A DNA stretch of 64,000 bases. Source: Micromonospora sp. RHAY321 (GTDB lineage Bacteria > Actinomycetota > Actinomycetes > Mycobacteriales > Micromonosporaceae). Positions 29,147 to 38,651 of this stretch are shown here, piece by piece. Numbering within the stretch: the first letter of the stretch is position 1; each line of letters opens with the position of its first letter. The notes beneath the pieces were generated by a model, which saw only the letters and a program-made list of their open reading frames with translations, was not told where the DNA came from and did no database searches. Where the stretch lies: NCBI RefSeq assembly GCF_023896955.1, contig NZ_JAMHIW010000002.1, positions 682,001-746,000 on the forward strand, written 5' to 3'. Both the position numbers and the translations under genes were made by a program.

Positions 29147-29986
29147 GTGTCCCTCGCACCTCCCGCCCACGCCGGCACCGGCGTCGCGGTCACCGCCCGT
29201 GGCCTGGAAAAGCGGTACGGCCAGGGCCCTGCCGCGGTCGTCGCCCTCGACGGTGTCGACCTCGACGTGGCCGCCGGCCGGTTCACCGCCATCATGGGCC
29301 CGTCCGGCTCCGGCAAGTCGACGCTGATGCACTGCCTGGCCGGTCTGGACCGGCCGACCGCCGGCGAGGTCGGCATCGGTGCGGCAGACCTTGGTCGGCT
29401 CGACGACCGGCGGCTCACCCTGCTGCGGCGCGACCGGGTCGGCTTCGTCTTCCAGAAGTTCAACCTGCTGCCGGCGTTGACCGCCGAGGAGAACATCGTG
29501 CTGCCGCTGGCCATCGCCGGGCGGCGGCCCGACCCGGTCTGGCTGCGGCAGGTGGTGGCGGCGGTGGGGTTGGGCGACCGGTTGCGGCACCGACCCGCCG
29601 AGCTGTCCGGGGGTCAGCAGCAGCGGGTGGCGGTGGCCCGCGCTCTCATCACCCGGCCATGGGTGATCTTCGCGGACGAACCTACCGGCAACCTGGACTC
29701 CCGCTCCGGTGCGGAGGTGCTGCGGCTGCTCCGCGAGGCCGTGGACACCCTCGGCCAGACAGTGATCATGGTGACCCACGACCCGGTCGCCGCCGCGTGG
29801 GCCGACCGGGCGGTCTTCCTGGCCGACGGTCGGCTGGTGGGCGACCTCGCCGCGCCCACCGCCGAGCAGGTGCTGGACACCCTCGCGCACCTCGATGCGG
29901 CCCGTCCGCCCGCGTCGGGTGGGCGTCCTCCGGTCACCGCCGGCCGGGGCGTGCCTACCGCTTCCACGCCGGCGCGGGGGCGGTGA
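29147..29986 (+). CDS. MacB-type ABC transporter ATP-binding protein
   Basis: The ATPase of 279 residues has Walker A GPSGSGKST, Q-loop VFQKFNLLP, signature LSGGQQQRVAVARAL, Walker B VIFADEPTGNLD and H-loop MVTHD. The FQKFNLLP and GNLD patterns are typical of LolD/MacB-type mechanotransmission ABC proteins. A Pro/Thr-rich C-terminal tail of about 30 residues is non-conserved. It is followed directly by its FtsX-type permease. Confidence 0.95.
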   Translation: MSLAPPAHAGTGVAVTARGLEKRYGQGPAAVVALDGVDLDVAAGRFTAIMGPSGSGKSTLMHCLAGLDRPTAGEVGIGAADLGRLDDRRLTLLRRDRVGFVFQKFNLLPALTAEENIVLPLAIAGRRPDPVWLRQVVAAVGLGDRLRHRPAELSGGQQQRVAVARALITRPWVIFADEPTGNLDSRSGAEVLRLLREAVDTLGQTVIMVTHDPVAAAWADRAVFLADGRLVGDLAAPTAEQVLDTLAHLDAARPPASGGRPPVTAGRGVPTASTPARGR

Positions 29987-29991
29987 CCGGG

Positions 29992-32475
29992 ATGATCCGT
30001 CTGACCCTGCGCTCGCTGCGCGCCGAGGCGCTGCGCATGCTGCTGTCCGCGCTGGCCGTCGTCCTCGGTGTCGCGTTCATCGCCGGCACGCTCATCTTCG
30101 TCGACGGGATGCGTGCCGGCGCGTACGACCGGGCCGGCACCTTCGACCGGCACACCGACCTGGCCGTCTACGCGACCGGCGACCAGCCGCTGCCCGCGAG
30201 CCTCGTCGACCGGGTCCGGGCCGTCGACGGGGTGGCCGCAGCAGCCGGGGAGCTGACCAACACCGCTGGCATCGTCGGCTCCGACGGCCGGCCGGTGCTC
30301 GGCTTCACCGTCCTCGCCGCCATCCCCACCGAAGAGGCCCTGCGCTCGTACGACGTGGTCGCCGGGCGGCTGCCCGACCGCACCGGCGAGGTGGTGCTCG
30401 ACGCGCCGACGGTGGCCGAGGAGGGCTTCTCCCTCGGCGCGCCGGTCCGCATCGGCGGCAGCGGCGGCGAGGCCCGCCCGTACACCCTGGTCGGCACCGT
30501 CGACGTGGCCGGCAGCGCACGCGACGTCGGTGGTCCGTTCATCGGCCTGGTCGGGCCGGACGCGCTCGCGGTCACCGGTGAACGCGGGTACGGCCGCATC
30601 ATGGTGGCGGCCGAGCCGGGCACCTCCGCAACGGCGGTGGCCGACCGGGTACGCGGCGTCGCCGGCGTCGGCACCACCGTCAAGGGCCGACAGCAGATCC
30701 TCGACGAGGCCGTCGAGGACGCGGTCCGCGACCTGAACCAGTTCACCATGCTGCTGCTGATCTTCGTGGGCGTCGCGGTTGTCGTGGCCGGCTTCGTGAT
30801 CGCCAACACCTTCGCGATCGTGCTGGCACAGCGCACCCGGCGGACCGCGCTGCTGCGGCTGGTGGGTGCCACCCGGGGGCAGGTCTTCCGGGCCACGCTC
30901 CTGGAGTCGGCGGTGATCGGGATGGTGGCCTCCGCGCTCGGTGTGCTGCTCGGAGTGGCCCTCGCCGGCGGACTGCGGCTGCTGATGTCCCGGCTGGACG
31001 TGCCCGTCTCCGGCGGGCTGACCGTGGGCGGGTCGACCGTCCTGACCAGCCTGCTGCTCGGCACCGTGCTCACCGTCGCCGCCGCCCTGCTGCCGGCCTG
31101 GCGGGGCACCCGGGTCGCCCCGGTGGCCGCGCTCACCGACGCCGCGGTGCAGCCCAGCCGGGGCGCCGGTCGGCTCCGGCTGGCCATCGGCGCGGTGGTG
31201 CTGGCCGCCGGCGTCACCGCGCTGCTCGGTGCCGGCAGCGCTGGTCAGGTGCTGTTGGTGGCCATCGGCGGGGTGCTGGCCTTCTTCGGGATCGTGCTGT
31301 TCGGCCCGGTGCTCGTTCCGGCGCTGGTCCGTGCCCTCGGCTGGCCGGCCGGCCGCCTAGTCGGGGCGACCGCCACGCTGGCGGTGGCCAACGCGGTCCG
31401 CAACCCACGCCGGATCGCGGCGACCGCCACCGCCCTGGTGATCGGAATCGGGCTGGTGTCGGCGTTCGTGGTCGGCGCCCGCAGCACCAAGGACGGCATC
31501 GAGCGCAGCGTGGACGCCGAGGTGGGGACCGACTTCGTGGTCACCGGAATCGGTCAGGACCTGCCCGCCCCGCTCGCCGGTGAACTGGCCGCCCGCCCCG
31601 AACTGGGGGTCGTGCACGAGCAGCGCAGCACCGTCACCGCCGACATCGAGATCCGGGCCGCCCACCCGGCGCTGGTCGGCCGGACGCTGACCGCTGTGCT
31701 GGCCGGTGACGTCGACCGGCTCGGGCCGGGGCAGGTGCTGGTGCACCGGGAGCTGGCGCAGGCACGCGGCTGGCAGGTCGGCTCGCCGGTCGCCGTCGCC
31801 GGGCGGCCGTTCCGGGTGGCGGCGGTGGTCGCCGACGACGCAGCCGCCATGGTCGCGAGCAGCGTGCCGGCCGGCCACGTCATCGACATGGCCGACGCGG
31901 ACTTCGCCGCGCTCTTTCCCGCCCAGCGGGGTCACCTCGCCGAGGTCGATCCCGCCGTCGGGGTGAGCGCGGAGCGGGCCCGCACCGCGGTCGAGGAGGT
32001 GGTGGGCCGGTACCCGACGGTCAACCTGCTGGACCAGGGCGCGTACAAGAAGATGCTCACCAGCACGGTGGACATGCTGCTCGCCTTCGTCACCGCGCTG
32101 CTCGGCCTGGCCGTGGTGATCGCCCTGGTCGGGGTGGCGAACACGCTGAGTCTCTCGGTGGTGGAGCGCACCCGGGAGAACGCGGTGCTGCGGGCGGTCG
32201 GACTGACCCGGGGTCGGATGCGGGTCATGCTCGCCGTGGAGGCGGTGCTGATGGCACTGGTCGGCGCGGTGCTCGGGGTCGGGCTGGGCACCGGGGTGAG
32301 CGCCGCGGGGATGGCCGTACTGGCCCGCCTCGGCGGTGACTTCCACGTGGTGCTGCCGCTCGGTCAGCTCGGGCTGATCCTCGGTGTGGCGGCGCTGGCC
32401 GCCCTGGTCGCCTCGGTGCTGCCGGCCCGCCGCGCACTGTCCCGGCCGGTCGTCGAGGCTCTCGGCGACCAGTGA
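29992..32475 (+). CDS. FtsX-type ABC transporter permease (two FtsX domains)
   Basis: This large permease of 827 residues has an N-terminal helix (LRMLLSALAVVLGVAFIAGTLIF), a MacB-like periplasmic domain (about 45-245), and a first FtsX membrane domain with the RRTALLRLVGATRGQVFRAT coupling region. A second extracellular part follows, then a second FtsX domain with RTRENAVLRAVGLTRGRMRVML. Such exporters extrude peptides, lipids or antibiotics and often answer to two-component systems. ATG 29992 is used; a GTG at 29983 would overlap the ATPase stop. A terminator follows. Confidence 0.93.
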   Translation: MIRLTLRSLRAEALRMLLSALAVVLGVAFIAGTLIFVDGMRAGAYDRAGTFDRHTDLAVYATGDQPLPASLVDRVRAVDGVAAAAGELTNTAGIVGSDGRPVLGFTVLAAIPTEEALRSYDVVAGRLPDRTGEVVLDAPTVAEEGFSLGAPVRIGGSGGEARPYTLVGTVDVAGSARDVGGPFIGLVGPDALAVTGERGYGRIMVAAEPGTSATAVADRVRGVAGVGTTVKGRQQILDEAVEDAVRDLNQFTMLLLIFVGVAVVVAGFVIANTFAIVLAQRTRRTALLRLVGATRGQVFRATLLESAVIGMVASALGVLLGVALAGGLRLLMSRLDVPVSGGLTVGGSTVLTSLLLGTVLTVAAALLPAWRGTRVAPVAALTDAAVQPSRGAGRLRLAIGAVVLAAGVTALLGAGSAGQVLLVAIGGVLAFFGIVLFGPVLVPALVRALGWPAGRLVGATATLAVANAVRNPRRIAATATALVIGIGLVSAFVVGARSTKDGIERSVDAEVGTDFVVTGIGQDLPAPLAGELAARPELGVVHEQRSTVTADIEIRAAHPALVGRTLTAVLAGDVDRLGPGQVLVHRELAQARGWQVGSPVAVAGRPFRVAAVVADDAAAMVASSVPAGHVIDMADADFAALFPAQRGHLAEVDPAVGVSAERARTAVEEVVGRYPTVNLLDQGAYKKMLTSTVDMLLAFVTALLGLAVVIALVGVANTLSLSVVERTRENAVLRAVGLTRGRMRVMLAVEAVLMALVGAVLGVGLGTGVSAAGMAVLARLGGDFHVVLPLGQLGLILGVAALAALVASVLPARRALSRPVVEALGDQ

Positions 32476-32504
32476 CCGCAGCGGCGCGGACGGACATCCG
32501 CCGG

Positions 32505-32538
32505 CCGGCCCCGCCGTCTTCCCCGGCGGCGGGACCGG
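32505..32538. terminator. Hairpin between convergent genes
   Basis: CCGGCCCCGCCG pairs with CGGCGGCGGGACCGG with one bulge. It lies between the end of the permease gene and the end of the leftward dehydrogenase gene. Confidence 0.65.
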
Positions 32539-32553
32539 CCAGCGGTGCCGGGT

Positions 32554-33816
32554 CTACAGACGCTCGACCATCGGGCCGGAGCAGCGGTTGCGGGTGTCGA
32601 AGACATAGCCGGCGTGCCGGACGACGAGGTCGTAGTCGAAACTGTCGTGGTCGGTGACCACGACCACCGCGTCGGCGGCCCGCACCTCCCGCTCGGTCAG
32701 GTCGACGATGGTCACCCCGGCGGGGATGTGGTGCGCCTCGGCGTACGGCTCGACCGCGTGGACCTGGGCGCCGAGGGCCTGCAACCGGCGGGCCACGTCG
32801 ACCGCGGGGGAGTCCCGCATGTCACCGGTGTTCTTCTTGTACGCCAACCCGAGCAGCAGCAGCCGGGCGCCGCTGACCGCGCGGCCGGTCCTGTTCAGCC
32901 CCGCCATGATCCGCTGTGCGACGTGCTCGGGCATCTCGTGGTTGACGTCGTTGGCCAGCTCGATGAACCGGAACTGCCGGCCCAGGCGGCGCTTCACCTG
33001 CCAGGACAGGTAGCACGGGTCGATGGGCAGGCAGTGCCCGCCGACGCCGGGGCCGGGCCGGAACGGCATGAAGCCGAACGGCTTGGTCTCGGCCGCGTCG
33101 ATCGCCTGCCAGACGTCGATGTCCAGGTGGTGCGAGAGCATGGTCAACTCGTTGATCAGCGCGATGTTGACCTGACGGAAGGTGTTCTCGATCAGCTTGG
33201 TCAGCTCGGCGACCTGGGTGGAGTCGACCGGTACGGTGCGCTCCACGAGACGCCGGTAGAACCCGTCCACGCGGGCCAGCGACGCCGGATCCACGCCCGA
33301 GACCACCTTCGGGGTGTTCTCCAGCCGCCAGGTCGGGTTGCCCGGGTCGATCCGCTCCGGGCTGTAGCCGAGGTGGAAGTCGCCGGGGCTCTGCAGCCCG
33401 CTGGCCGACTCCAGCAGCGGGCGCAGCAGCTCCTGAGTGGTGCCCGGGTAGGTGGTGGACTCGAGGATCACCGTGCTGCCCGGCCGCACGTACGGGCCGA
33501 TGCCGATGCCGGCCTGCTCGACGAAGCTCAGGTCCGGGGTCCCGTCGCGCAGCGGGGTGGGCACGGTGATGACGCAGATGTCGAAGCCTTCGGCGTCGGT
33601 GTACTCGGTGCTGGGGTGGTACCGCCCACTGCCCAGCGCCCGACCCAGCCGGTCGGTCGGGATGTCCTCGACGAACGACTCGCCGGACGCGAGCCGCTTC
33701 ACCCGGTCGGCGTCGACATCGAGGCCGACCACGTCCAGGCCCGCCTCGACGGCACGCATGGCCAGCGGCAGTCCGACGTACCCCTGGCCGATCACGACCA
33801 GCTTCTCAGCACTCAC
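32554..33816 (-). CDS. Nucleotide-sugar 6-dehydrogenase, UDP-N-acetylglucosamine dehydrogenase type
   Basis: The enzyme oxidises the C6 of a UDP-sugar to a uronic acid with two NAD+, supplying surface polysaccharides. The 420 residues show the Rossmann motif GQGYVGLPLA, ESTTYPGTTQE, the Lys/Asn substrate site (AELTKLIENTFRQVNIALINE) and the catalytic Cys in GPGVGGHCLPIDP. The YSPERIDPGNP and LSWQVKR contexts are closer to WbpA/TviB-type UDP-GlcNAc dehydrogenases than to UDP-glucose dehydrogenases. The GTG at 33816 has GGGAG 6 nt upstream. It may serve the polysaccharide locus at 45-51 kb (inference). Confidence 0.88.
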   Translation of the reverse strand: MSAEKLVVIGQGYVGLPLAMRAVEAGLDVVGLDVDADRVKRLASGESFVEDIPTDRLGRALGSGRYHPSTEYTDAEGFDICVITVPTPLRDGTPDLSFVEQAGIGIGPYVRPGSTVILESTTYPGTTQELLRPLLESASGLQSPGDFHLGYSPERIDPGNPTWRLENTPKVVSGVDPASLARVDGFYRRLVERTVPVDSTQVAELTKLIENTFRQVNIALINELTMLSHHLDIDVWQAIDAAETKPFGFMPFRPGPGVGGHCLPIDPCYLSWQVKRRLGRQFRFIELANDVNHEMPEHVAQRIMAGLNRTGRAVSGARLLLLGLAYKKNTGDMRDSPAVDVARRLQALGAQVHAVEPYAEAHHIPAGVTIVDLTEREVRAADAVVVVTDHDSFDYDLVVRHAGYVFDTRNRCSGPMVERL

Positions 33817-33940
33817 CCGGGCTCCCGCGGCAGATGGTGGAAATGACCTGCTGAGGAGCCTAGAGGGGTCTTCGACGACGTAAGTCCGTTTTGGTGATAT
33901 CGGTGCTGGTGGGGTTGCGGACGCACCCCCCGGGACGGGC

Positions 33941-35305
33941 TCAACTGCCCGGCGGCCCTCCCGGGTCGGCCGGCGGGCTGGTGGTGGTGGGCGGCGGGTC
34001 GGACGGCGGGTCCGACGGCGGGTCCGACGGGGTGTTGGTCGGCGGCGGCGGGGTCGTGGCGCTTGTCGTCGGCGACGGAGGGCTCGCGGTCTCGCTGGGC
34101 TGTGCGGTCGGCGACGCGCTGGTCGAGGCCGACGGGGTGTTCTGCAGGGCCGGCGGCCGGTTCGGTCGGGCCGGATCCACCGTGACCTGCTCGTTGGCCG
34201 CCGGCAGGTCGACCTGACCGGTCGGCGCCACGGTCGGTGAGCTGGTCGGCAGCTTGACGGCCGGGGAGTCGCCGGTGTTCCGTGCCGCACCCAGCGCCGC
34301 GGCCAGGCCGACCAGCGCGACCAGCACAACCGCTCCCGCGCCGACCAGTGGGCCGCGTCGTCGCTGACGGCCAGCTCCCGTGCCCGCCACCGCCGCGCCG
34401 ACCGGCACGTCCGTGCGCGTGCCCGGCCCGCCGTCGCGCAGGGGGACCGACGACGCCAGAGCGGTCGGCGGTTCCCCGCCGGTCACCGCTGTCCGGGCGG
34501 CCTCGGCCATCGCCGCGCCGCTGGTGAACCGCTCGAGGGGGTCCTTGGCCAGCGAACGGGACACCAGTGCGCGCACGGCCTCCGGGATCTCGTGCGGCAG
34601 CTCCGGCGGCTCGTCGTCCAGGTGCCGCACGGCGACCTGGAGCGGGTTGTCGCCGGTGAACGGCGGACCGCCGGTCAGGCAGCAGTAGGCGACGGCGCCC
34701 AGGGCGTAGATGTCGGTGGCACCGCTGACCGGCCGGCCGGCGGCCTGCTCGGGCGCCATGTAGAGCGCGGTGCCCGGCACCGCGTTGGTGCTGGTGATGC
34801 TGGTCACGTTGGTGGAGCGGGCCACCCCGAAGTCGACCAGGACGACCGTGCCGTCCTCCTGCACCAGCAGGTTGCTGGGCTTGACGTCGCGGTGCACGAT
34901 GCCGCCACGGTGGGCGGCGTTCAGCGCCTGGGCGGCCTGGGCCACGATCGACATCGTCTCGGCCACGTCGAGCCGACCGGACGCCTCGATCCGCTTCGAC
35001 AAAGGCTCGCCCTCGACGAACTCCATGACCAGGTAGTCGGCTCGGCCGCCGTCGGGCAGGTCGTCCTCACCGCAGTCGTAGACCTGCACGATGCCCGGGT
35101 GCCGCAGGGCCGCCATGATCCGCGCCTCGGCCCGGAACCGGGCGATGAAGTCGGGGTCGGAGACCAGCGCCGGCAGCAGGACCTTGACCGCGACCTGCCG
35201 GCCGAGGATCAGGTCGGTGCCACGCCAGACGTCGCCCATGCCGCCGGTGGCGACACGTTCGTCCAGGCGGTATCGACCGCTGAGCACGACCTCCGATGAC
35301 AACAC
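33941..35305 (-). CDS. Membrane-anchored Ser/Thr protein kinase (Hanks type)
   Basis: The kinase domain (about 10-270) has the Gly loop VATGGMGDVW, catalytic Lys (VAVKVLLP), HRDVKPSNLL, DFGVA, and APEQAAG. The activation loop is Ser/Thr-rich (RSTNVTSITSTNAVPGTALYMAPE), as for autophosphorylation. One transmembrane helix (VGAGAVVLVALVGLAAALGA, about 320) precedes a long Pro/Ser/Thr outer tail with no PASTA repeats. The tail contains repeated SDPP units. Length 454. The start is GTG 35305 (MLSSEVVLSGRYRL); a downstream GTG is possible. The signal and substrates are unknown. Confidence 0.9.
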   Translation of the reverse strand: MLSSEVVLSGRYRLDERVATGGMGDVWRGTDLILGRQVAVKVLLPALVSDPDFIARFRAEARIMAALRHPGIVQVYDCGEDDLPDGGRADYLVMEFVEGEPLSKRIEASGRLDVAETMSIVAQAAQALNAAHRGGIVHRDVKPSNLLVQEDGTVVLVDFGVARSTNVTSITSTNAVPGTALYMAPEQAAGRPVSGATDIYALGAVAYCCLTGGPPFTGDNPLQVAVRHLDDEPPELPHEIPEAVRALVSRSLAKDPLERFTSGAAMAEAARTAVTGGEPPTALASSVPLRDGGPGTRTDVPVGAAVAGTGAGRQRRRGPLVGAGAVVLVALVGLAAALGAARNTGDSPAVKLPTSSPTVAPTGQVDLPAANEQVTVDPARPNRPPALQNTPSASTSASPTAQPSETASPPSPTTSATTPPPPTNTPSDPPSDPPSDPPPTTTSPPADPGGPPGS

Positions 35306-35838
35306 AGCATTACCGTACCCAGAGCGGCGCGCGACGGCGCGCCGCGGCTGCTCGGCCGGACCGTCGTACCCGGCGGTCCATCCGGTCTGACCTGTGTGGA
35401 CCCGGTCTCTGTGTGACGAGGTGACGACACGCAGTGACAAAAGCCGACACATGTCGATCCACGCCTGCCCGTCGATGATGGTCGACGGCCCTCCGGTGCG
35501 CGCAGCGCCCGGAGGGCCGTGAGCGTTACGGCGACGCGCCGCCCCTCCGGGTTGATAATTGTCACTCTTCCGTGACACCGTGCCGACTTGTCGCCCCGGT
35601 TGGTCCCTCCTAGCGTTAGCCCGGCTCAGGCCCGCCCGGGGCAGCACGTCGAGAATCGACCATCATGGCGCTGGTCCAGACGACCCGCCCCGGCCATCTC
35701 GGCGCGGGCACGGGAGAGATCGGAAACGGCGGAGGGCGGTGCGGTGCGGGAGCTGGTCGGGCCGACGGTCCGAGCCGCGCGGAATGCCCCGGCGCAGCGG
35801 ATCGGGCCGGGACGTCCCGGACGATCCGTGGTCGGCAG
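35306..35838. other. 533-bp intergenic region between divergent kinase and sigma-factor genes
   Basis: It holds two strong inverted repeats: GGCGCGC/GCGCGCC near 35327-35342, and CGGCCCTCCGG (35486-35496) pairing exactly with CCGGAGGGCCG (35509-35519) over a 12-nt loop. The latter looks like a terminator or attenuator although no known gene ends there. The stretch around 35540-35600 is less GC-rich and is the likely sigma-gene promoter area. No convincing coding frame was seen. Confidence 0.6.
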
Positions 35839-36504
35839 ATGACCGGCGAGCTGTCGGAGGCGGTCACCGCGGCGCAGGCCGGAGACGAGGACGCGTTTCG
35901 CTTCCTCTACCGCAGCCTCCAGCCGGGCCTGCTGCGCTACCTGACCGCGCTGGTCGGCGCGGACGCCGAGGACGTCGCATCGGAGACCTGGCTGCAGGTG
36001 TCGCGCGACCTGCCCAGCTTCACCGGCGGTGAGTTCCGCGCCTGGACCGTGACGATCGCCCGCAACCGGGCCATGGACCACCTGCGCCGGCTGCGTCGCC
36101 GGCCGGCACTGCCGGTTCCGGTGCAGGCCCTCACCGAGCTGGCCGGCGACACCGACACCGCCGAGCGGGCCGGCGAGACGATCGGCACCGAGATGGCCCT
36201 GGCACTGATAGCCACCCTTCCTCCCCGGGAGGCCGAGGCAGTTCTCCTGCGGGCCGTGATCGGCCTGGACGCCGAGTCCGCCGGGCGGGTTCTGGGCCGC
36301 CGTGCCGGTGCCGTCCGGACCGCCGCCCATCGGGGCCTGCGGCGGCTCGCCGCACTACTGGAAAGGCAGGGCCTGGTCGCGACGCCGGCCCCTGACGAGG
36401 AGGGCGTGGCACCGCCGGTCGGTGCCGAGGCGACGCCGCCGCCCCGTCCGCGCACCGGTCGGTCCCGGCCGACGTCGCACGCCGAGCCGGCGGACGGGGG
36501 CTGA
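35839..36504 (+). CDS. ECF-like RNA polymerase sigma factor
   Basis: The 221 residues show sigma region 2 (EDAFRFLYRSLQPGLLRYLTALVG, then EDVASETWLQVSRDLPSF) and FRAWTVTIARNRAMDHLRR. Region 4 is IATLPPREAEAVLLRAVIGLDAESAGRVLGRRAGAVRTAAHRGLRRL. A Pro-rich tail of about 35 residues follows. ATG 35839 is chosen because homology begins at once; upstream in-frame codons encode Gly/Arg-rich low-complexity sequence. The next gene, a one-helix membrane protein, begins 16 bp later and is the natural candidate for its regulator. Confidence 0.9.
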   Translation: MTGELSEAVTAAQAGDEDAFRFLYRSLQPGLLRYLTALVGADAEDVASETWLQVSRDLPSFTGGEFRAWTVTIARNRAMDHLRRLRRRPALPVPVQALTELAGDTDTAERAGETIGTEMALALIATLPPREAEAVLLRAVIGLDAESAGRVLGRRAGAVRTAAHRGLRRLAALLERQGLVATPAPDEEGVAPPVGAEATPPPRPRTGRSRPTSHAEPADGG

Positions 36505-36520
36505 CGTGAGGGGATTCCGG

Positions 36521-37258
36521 ATGAACCCGTACCGGCGGGACCGGCGGGCCGACCGTGCCGAGACCGAGCGACTGCTCGACGCGAGCCGCGCCCAGTCGGA
36601 CGCCACCTCGACCCAGGACCACGCCAGCACCCCCGCCGACCCGGTGGCCCGGCTGCTCGCCCAGGCCGCTGGCCCGACCCGTCCCGGTGAACTGGCCGGC
36701 GAGGAGGCCGCGCTGGCCGCGTTCCGGGCCGCCCGGGCCGACCCGGCGCCCACCACGGCACGCCGGCCGCACCGCCGCCGGGTGACCACCGGCGCGGTCG
36801 CCTGGATCGGCGCACTCGCGGCGACCGCCACCGCCGGCGCCGCCTTCGCCGCGGTCAACCTCGACCGGGCGCCGGAGCCGACGCCGTCGGCGCCGAGCAG
36901 TCCGTCGTCCACGCCCAGCGACGTCGGGGCGACCCCGTCCGACGACCGCACCACGCCGCCCGACCGGTCGACGCCGCCCGCTCCCCGCACCCCGTCGACC
37001 ACCCCGTCGGTCACCGCCGCGCCGCCCGCCGAGGTGCCGCCCGCCGGGCAGTTGCGTGGGCTGTGCCACGCCTGGCTGGCCAAGAACCCCGAACAGCGGG
37101 AGAAGGCGTTGGACACCCCGGCCTTCGAGGAGCTGGTGACCGCCGCCGGCGGCGCCGCCGAGGTCGAGGCGTACTGCCAGCGGCTGGTGCCCGAGGCGAC
37201 GCCGACCAGATCGGCGAAGGTCAAGCCGTCCCCGACCGGCCGGCCCGCCCACAACTGA
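36521..37258 (+). CDS. Single-pass membrane protein, candidate anti-sigma factor or envelope partner
   Basis: This protein of 245 residues has a charged cytoplasmic N-terminus (about 1-85), one transmembrane helix (VAWIGALAATATAGAAFAAV), a 70-residue Pro/Ser/Thr linker, and a small outer domain with two cysteines (RGLCHAWLAKNPEQREKALDT, VEAYCQRLV). No zinc-binding HxxxCxxC anti-sigma motif is present. The location directly after the sigma gene suggests it controls that factor (inference). GAGGGG lies 7 nt before ATG 36521. Confidence 0.75.
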   Translation: MNPYRRDRRADRAETERLLDASRAQSDATSTQDHASTPADPVARLLAQAAGPTRPGELAGEEAALAAFRAARADPAPTTARRPHRRRVTTGAVAWIGALAATATAGAAFAAVNLDRAPEPTPSAPSSPSSTPSDVGATPSDDRTTPPDRSTPPAPRTPSTTPSVTAAPPAEVPPAGQLRGLCHAWLAKNPEQREKALDTPAFEELVTAAGGAAEVEAYCQRLVPEATPTRSAKVKPSPTGRPAHN

Positions 37259-37305
37259 GCACCCGGCCGCCGGCGCCGTTCGTTCCGCCCGCACCGGGAA
37301 ATTCG

Positions 37306-37318
37306 TCTGTTAGACAGA
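37306..37318. promoter_or_regulatory. Small palindrome upstream of egtA
   Basis: TCTGT-TAG-ACAGA is a perfect inverted repeat in a locally AT-richer stretch, 98 bp before the egtA start and 48 bp after the preceding gene. It may be an operator or promoter-associated site for the ergothioneine genes. No regulator is identified. Confidence 0.35.
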
Positions 37319-37415
37319 GATTGGTGGCGCCGTCGACGCCCCCGACGGTGTCGGTGGGTGGGTTTACGGTGGCACAGTGTTCCGGAGCCGGCGCACGGAG
37401 AGGGGGCCCCGACCG

Positions 37416-38651
37416 GTGGTGACGTCACCCGAGTTGGACCGCAGCGCCATTCTGCGAGAGTCCGCCGCCGCAGGCAGGCACCTCGCCCGGATCTGCTTCA
37501 AGACCGGCCCACCCACCCGCACGGGCGTCGAACTGGAATGGACCGTGCACGACGTCGCCGATCCCGCCCGCCCGGTCGACCCGGCGAGGCTGCGGGCGGC
37601 GCTGGGGCGACACAGCCCCGTCACGCTGGACGCCACGAGCCCGGCCGAGCCGCTGCGACACGGCGGCACGGTGACGGTGGAGCCGGGCGGCCAGTTGGAG
37701 ATCTCCACCCCGCCAGGCCCCTCGGTCGCCGCGTTGATCCAGGCCACCGAGGCCGACATCGCCCAGGTCACCGACCTGCTGGCCGCCGGCGGGCTGATCC
37801 TCGGTCGCAGCGGCATCGACCCGCACCGCCGGCCCCGTCCCGTGGTGGACACCCCCCGCTACCGCGCGATGCGCGGCGCCTTCGACCGGCGTGGTCCGGC
37901 CGGCCGGACGATGATGTACAGCACCGCCGGCCTGCAGGTGTGCCTCGACGCCGGCGAGCCGGACCAGGTGGCGGCGCGGTGGGCCGCAGCCCACGCGGTC
38001 GGCCCGCCACTGCTGGCCACGTTCGCCTCCGCCACCCGGCACGCCGGGCGGCGCACCGGCTGGGCCTCCGCCCGGATGGCCGCCTGGCTGGCCATCGACC
38101 CGGCCCGGACCCGACCGGTCTGGACGGCCGGCCGCGCCGACGAGGACCCGACCGCCGCGTGGATCCGGTACGTGCTCGGCGCGCCGCTGCTCTGCCTGCG
38201 TCGACACGGCCCGGACTGGACCGCGCCGCCCGGTGTCACGTTCGCCGACTGGCTTGACGGCGCGCTGCCCCGCCCACCCACCACCGACGACCTCGACTAC
38301 CACGTCAGCACCCTCTTCCCGCCGGTGCGGCCACGCGGTTACCTGGAGCTGCGCTACCTGGACGCCCAGCCCGGCCGCGCCTGGCGCCTTCCGCTGGCGG
38401 TGCTGACCGCCCTGTTCGCCGACCCGGGCACCGTGCGCACGGCGTACGCCATCGGCGCGCCGGTGGCACACCGCTGGTCGAGCGCCGCCCGGCACGGCCT
38501 GGCCGACCCGGCGCTGGCCGCCGCCGCGGCGGCACTGCTCGACCTGGCCCTGACCACCCTGCCCCGGCTGGAGCTGCCGGCCGGCATCCACGACGAGATC
38601 CAGCGAGGCGTACGGCGGCGGCTGACCGCCGCGGAGAGGGGCGACCGATGA
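37416..38651 (+). CDS. egtA: Ergothioneine biosynthesis glutamate-cysteine ligase EgtA
   Basis: EgtA joins glutamate and cysteine to gamma-glutamylcysteine, the sulfur donor for EgtB. The 411 residues match the GCS2-like family of actinobacteria: ICFKTGPPTRTGVELEW near the N-terminus, EPGGQLEISTPP, and MMYSTAGLQVCLDAG, with the C-terminal RPRGYLELRYLDAQPG. The start is probably GTG 37416 (GGAGAGGGGG upstream); an earlier GTG at 37377 is possible. The stop overlaps egtB by 4 nt (ATGA). It is the first gene of the egtABCD operon. Confidence 0.92.
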   Translation: MVTSPELDRSAILRESAAAGRHLARICFKTGPPTRTGVELEWTVHDVADPARPVDPARLRAALGRHSPVTLDATSPAEPLRHGGTVTVEPGGQLEISTPPGPSVAALIQATEADIAQVTDLLAAGGLILGRSGIDPHRRPRPVVDTPRYRAMRGAFDRRGPAGRTMMYSTAGLQVCLDAGEPDQVAARWAAAHAVGPPLLATFASATRHAGRRTGWASARMAAWLAIDPARTRPVWTAGRADEDPTAAWIRYVLGAPLLCLRRHGPDWTAPPGVTFADWLDGALPRPPTTDDLDYHVSTLFPPVRPRGYLELRYLDAQPGRAWRLPLAVLTALFADPGTVRTAYAIGAPVAHRWSSAARHGLADPALAAAAAALLDLALTTLPRLELPAGIHDEIQRGVRRRLTAAERGDR

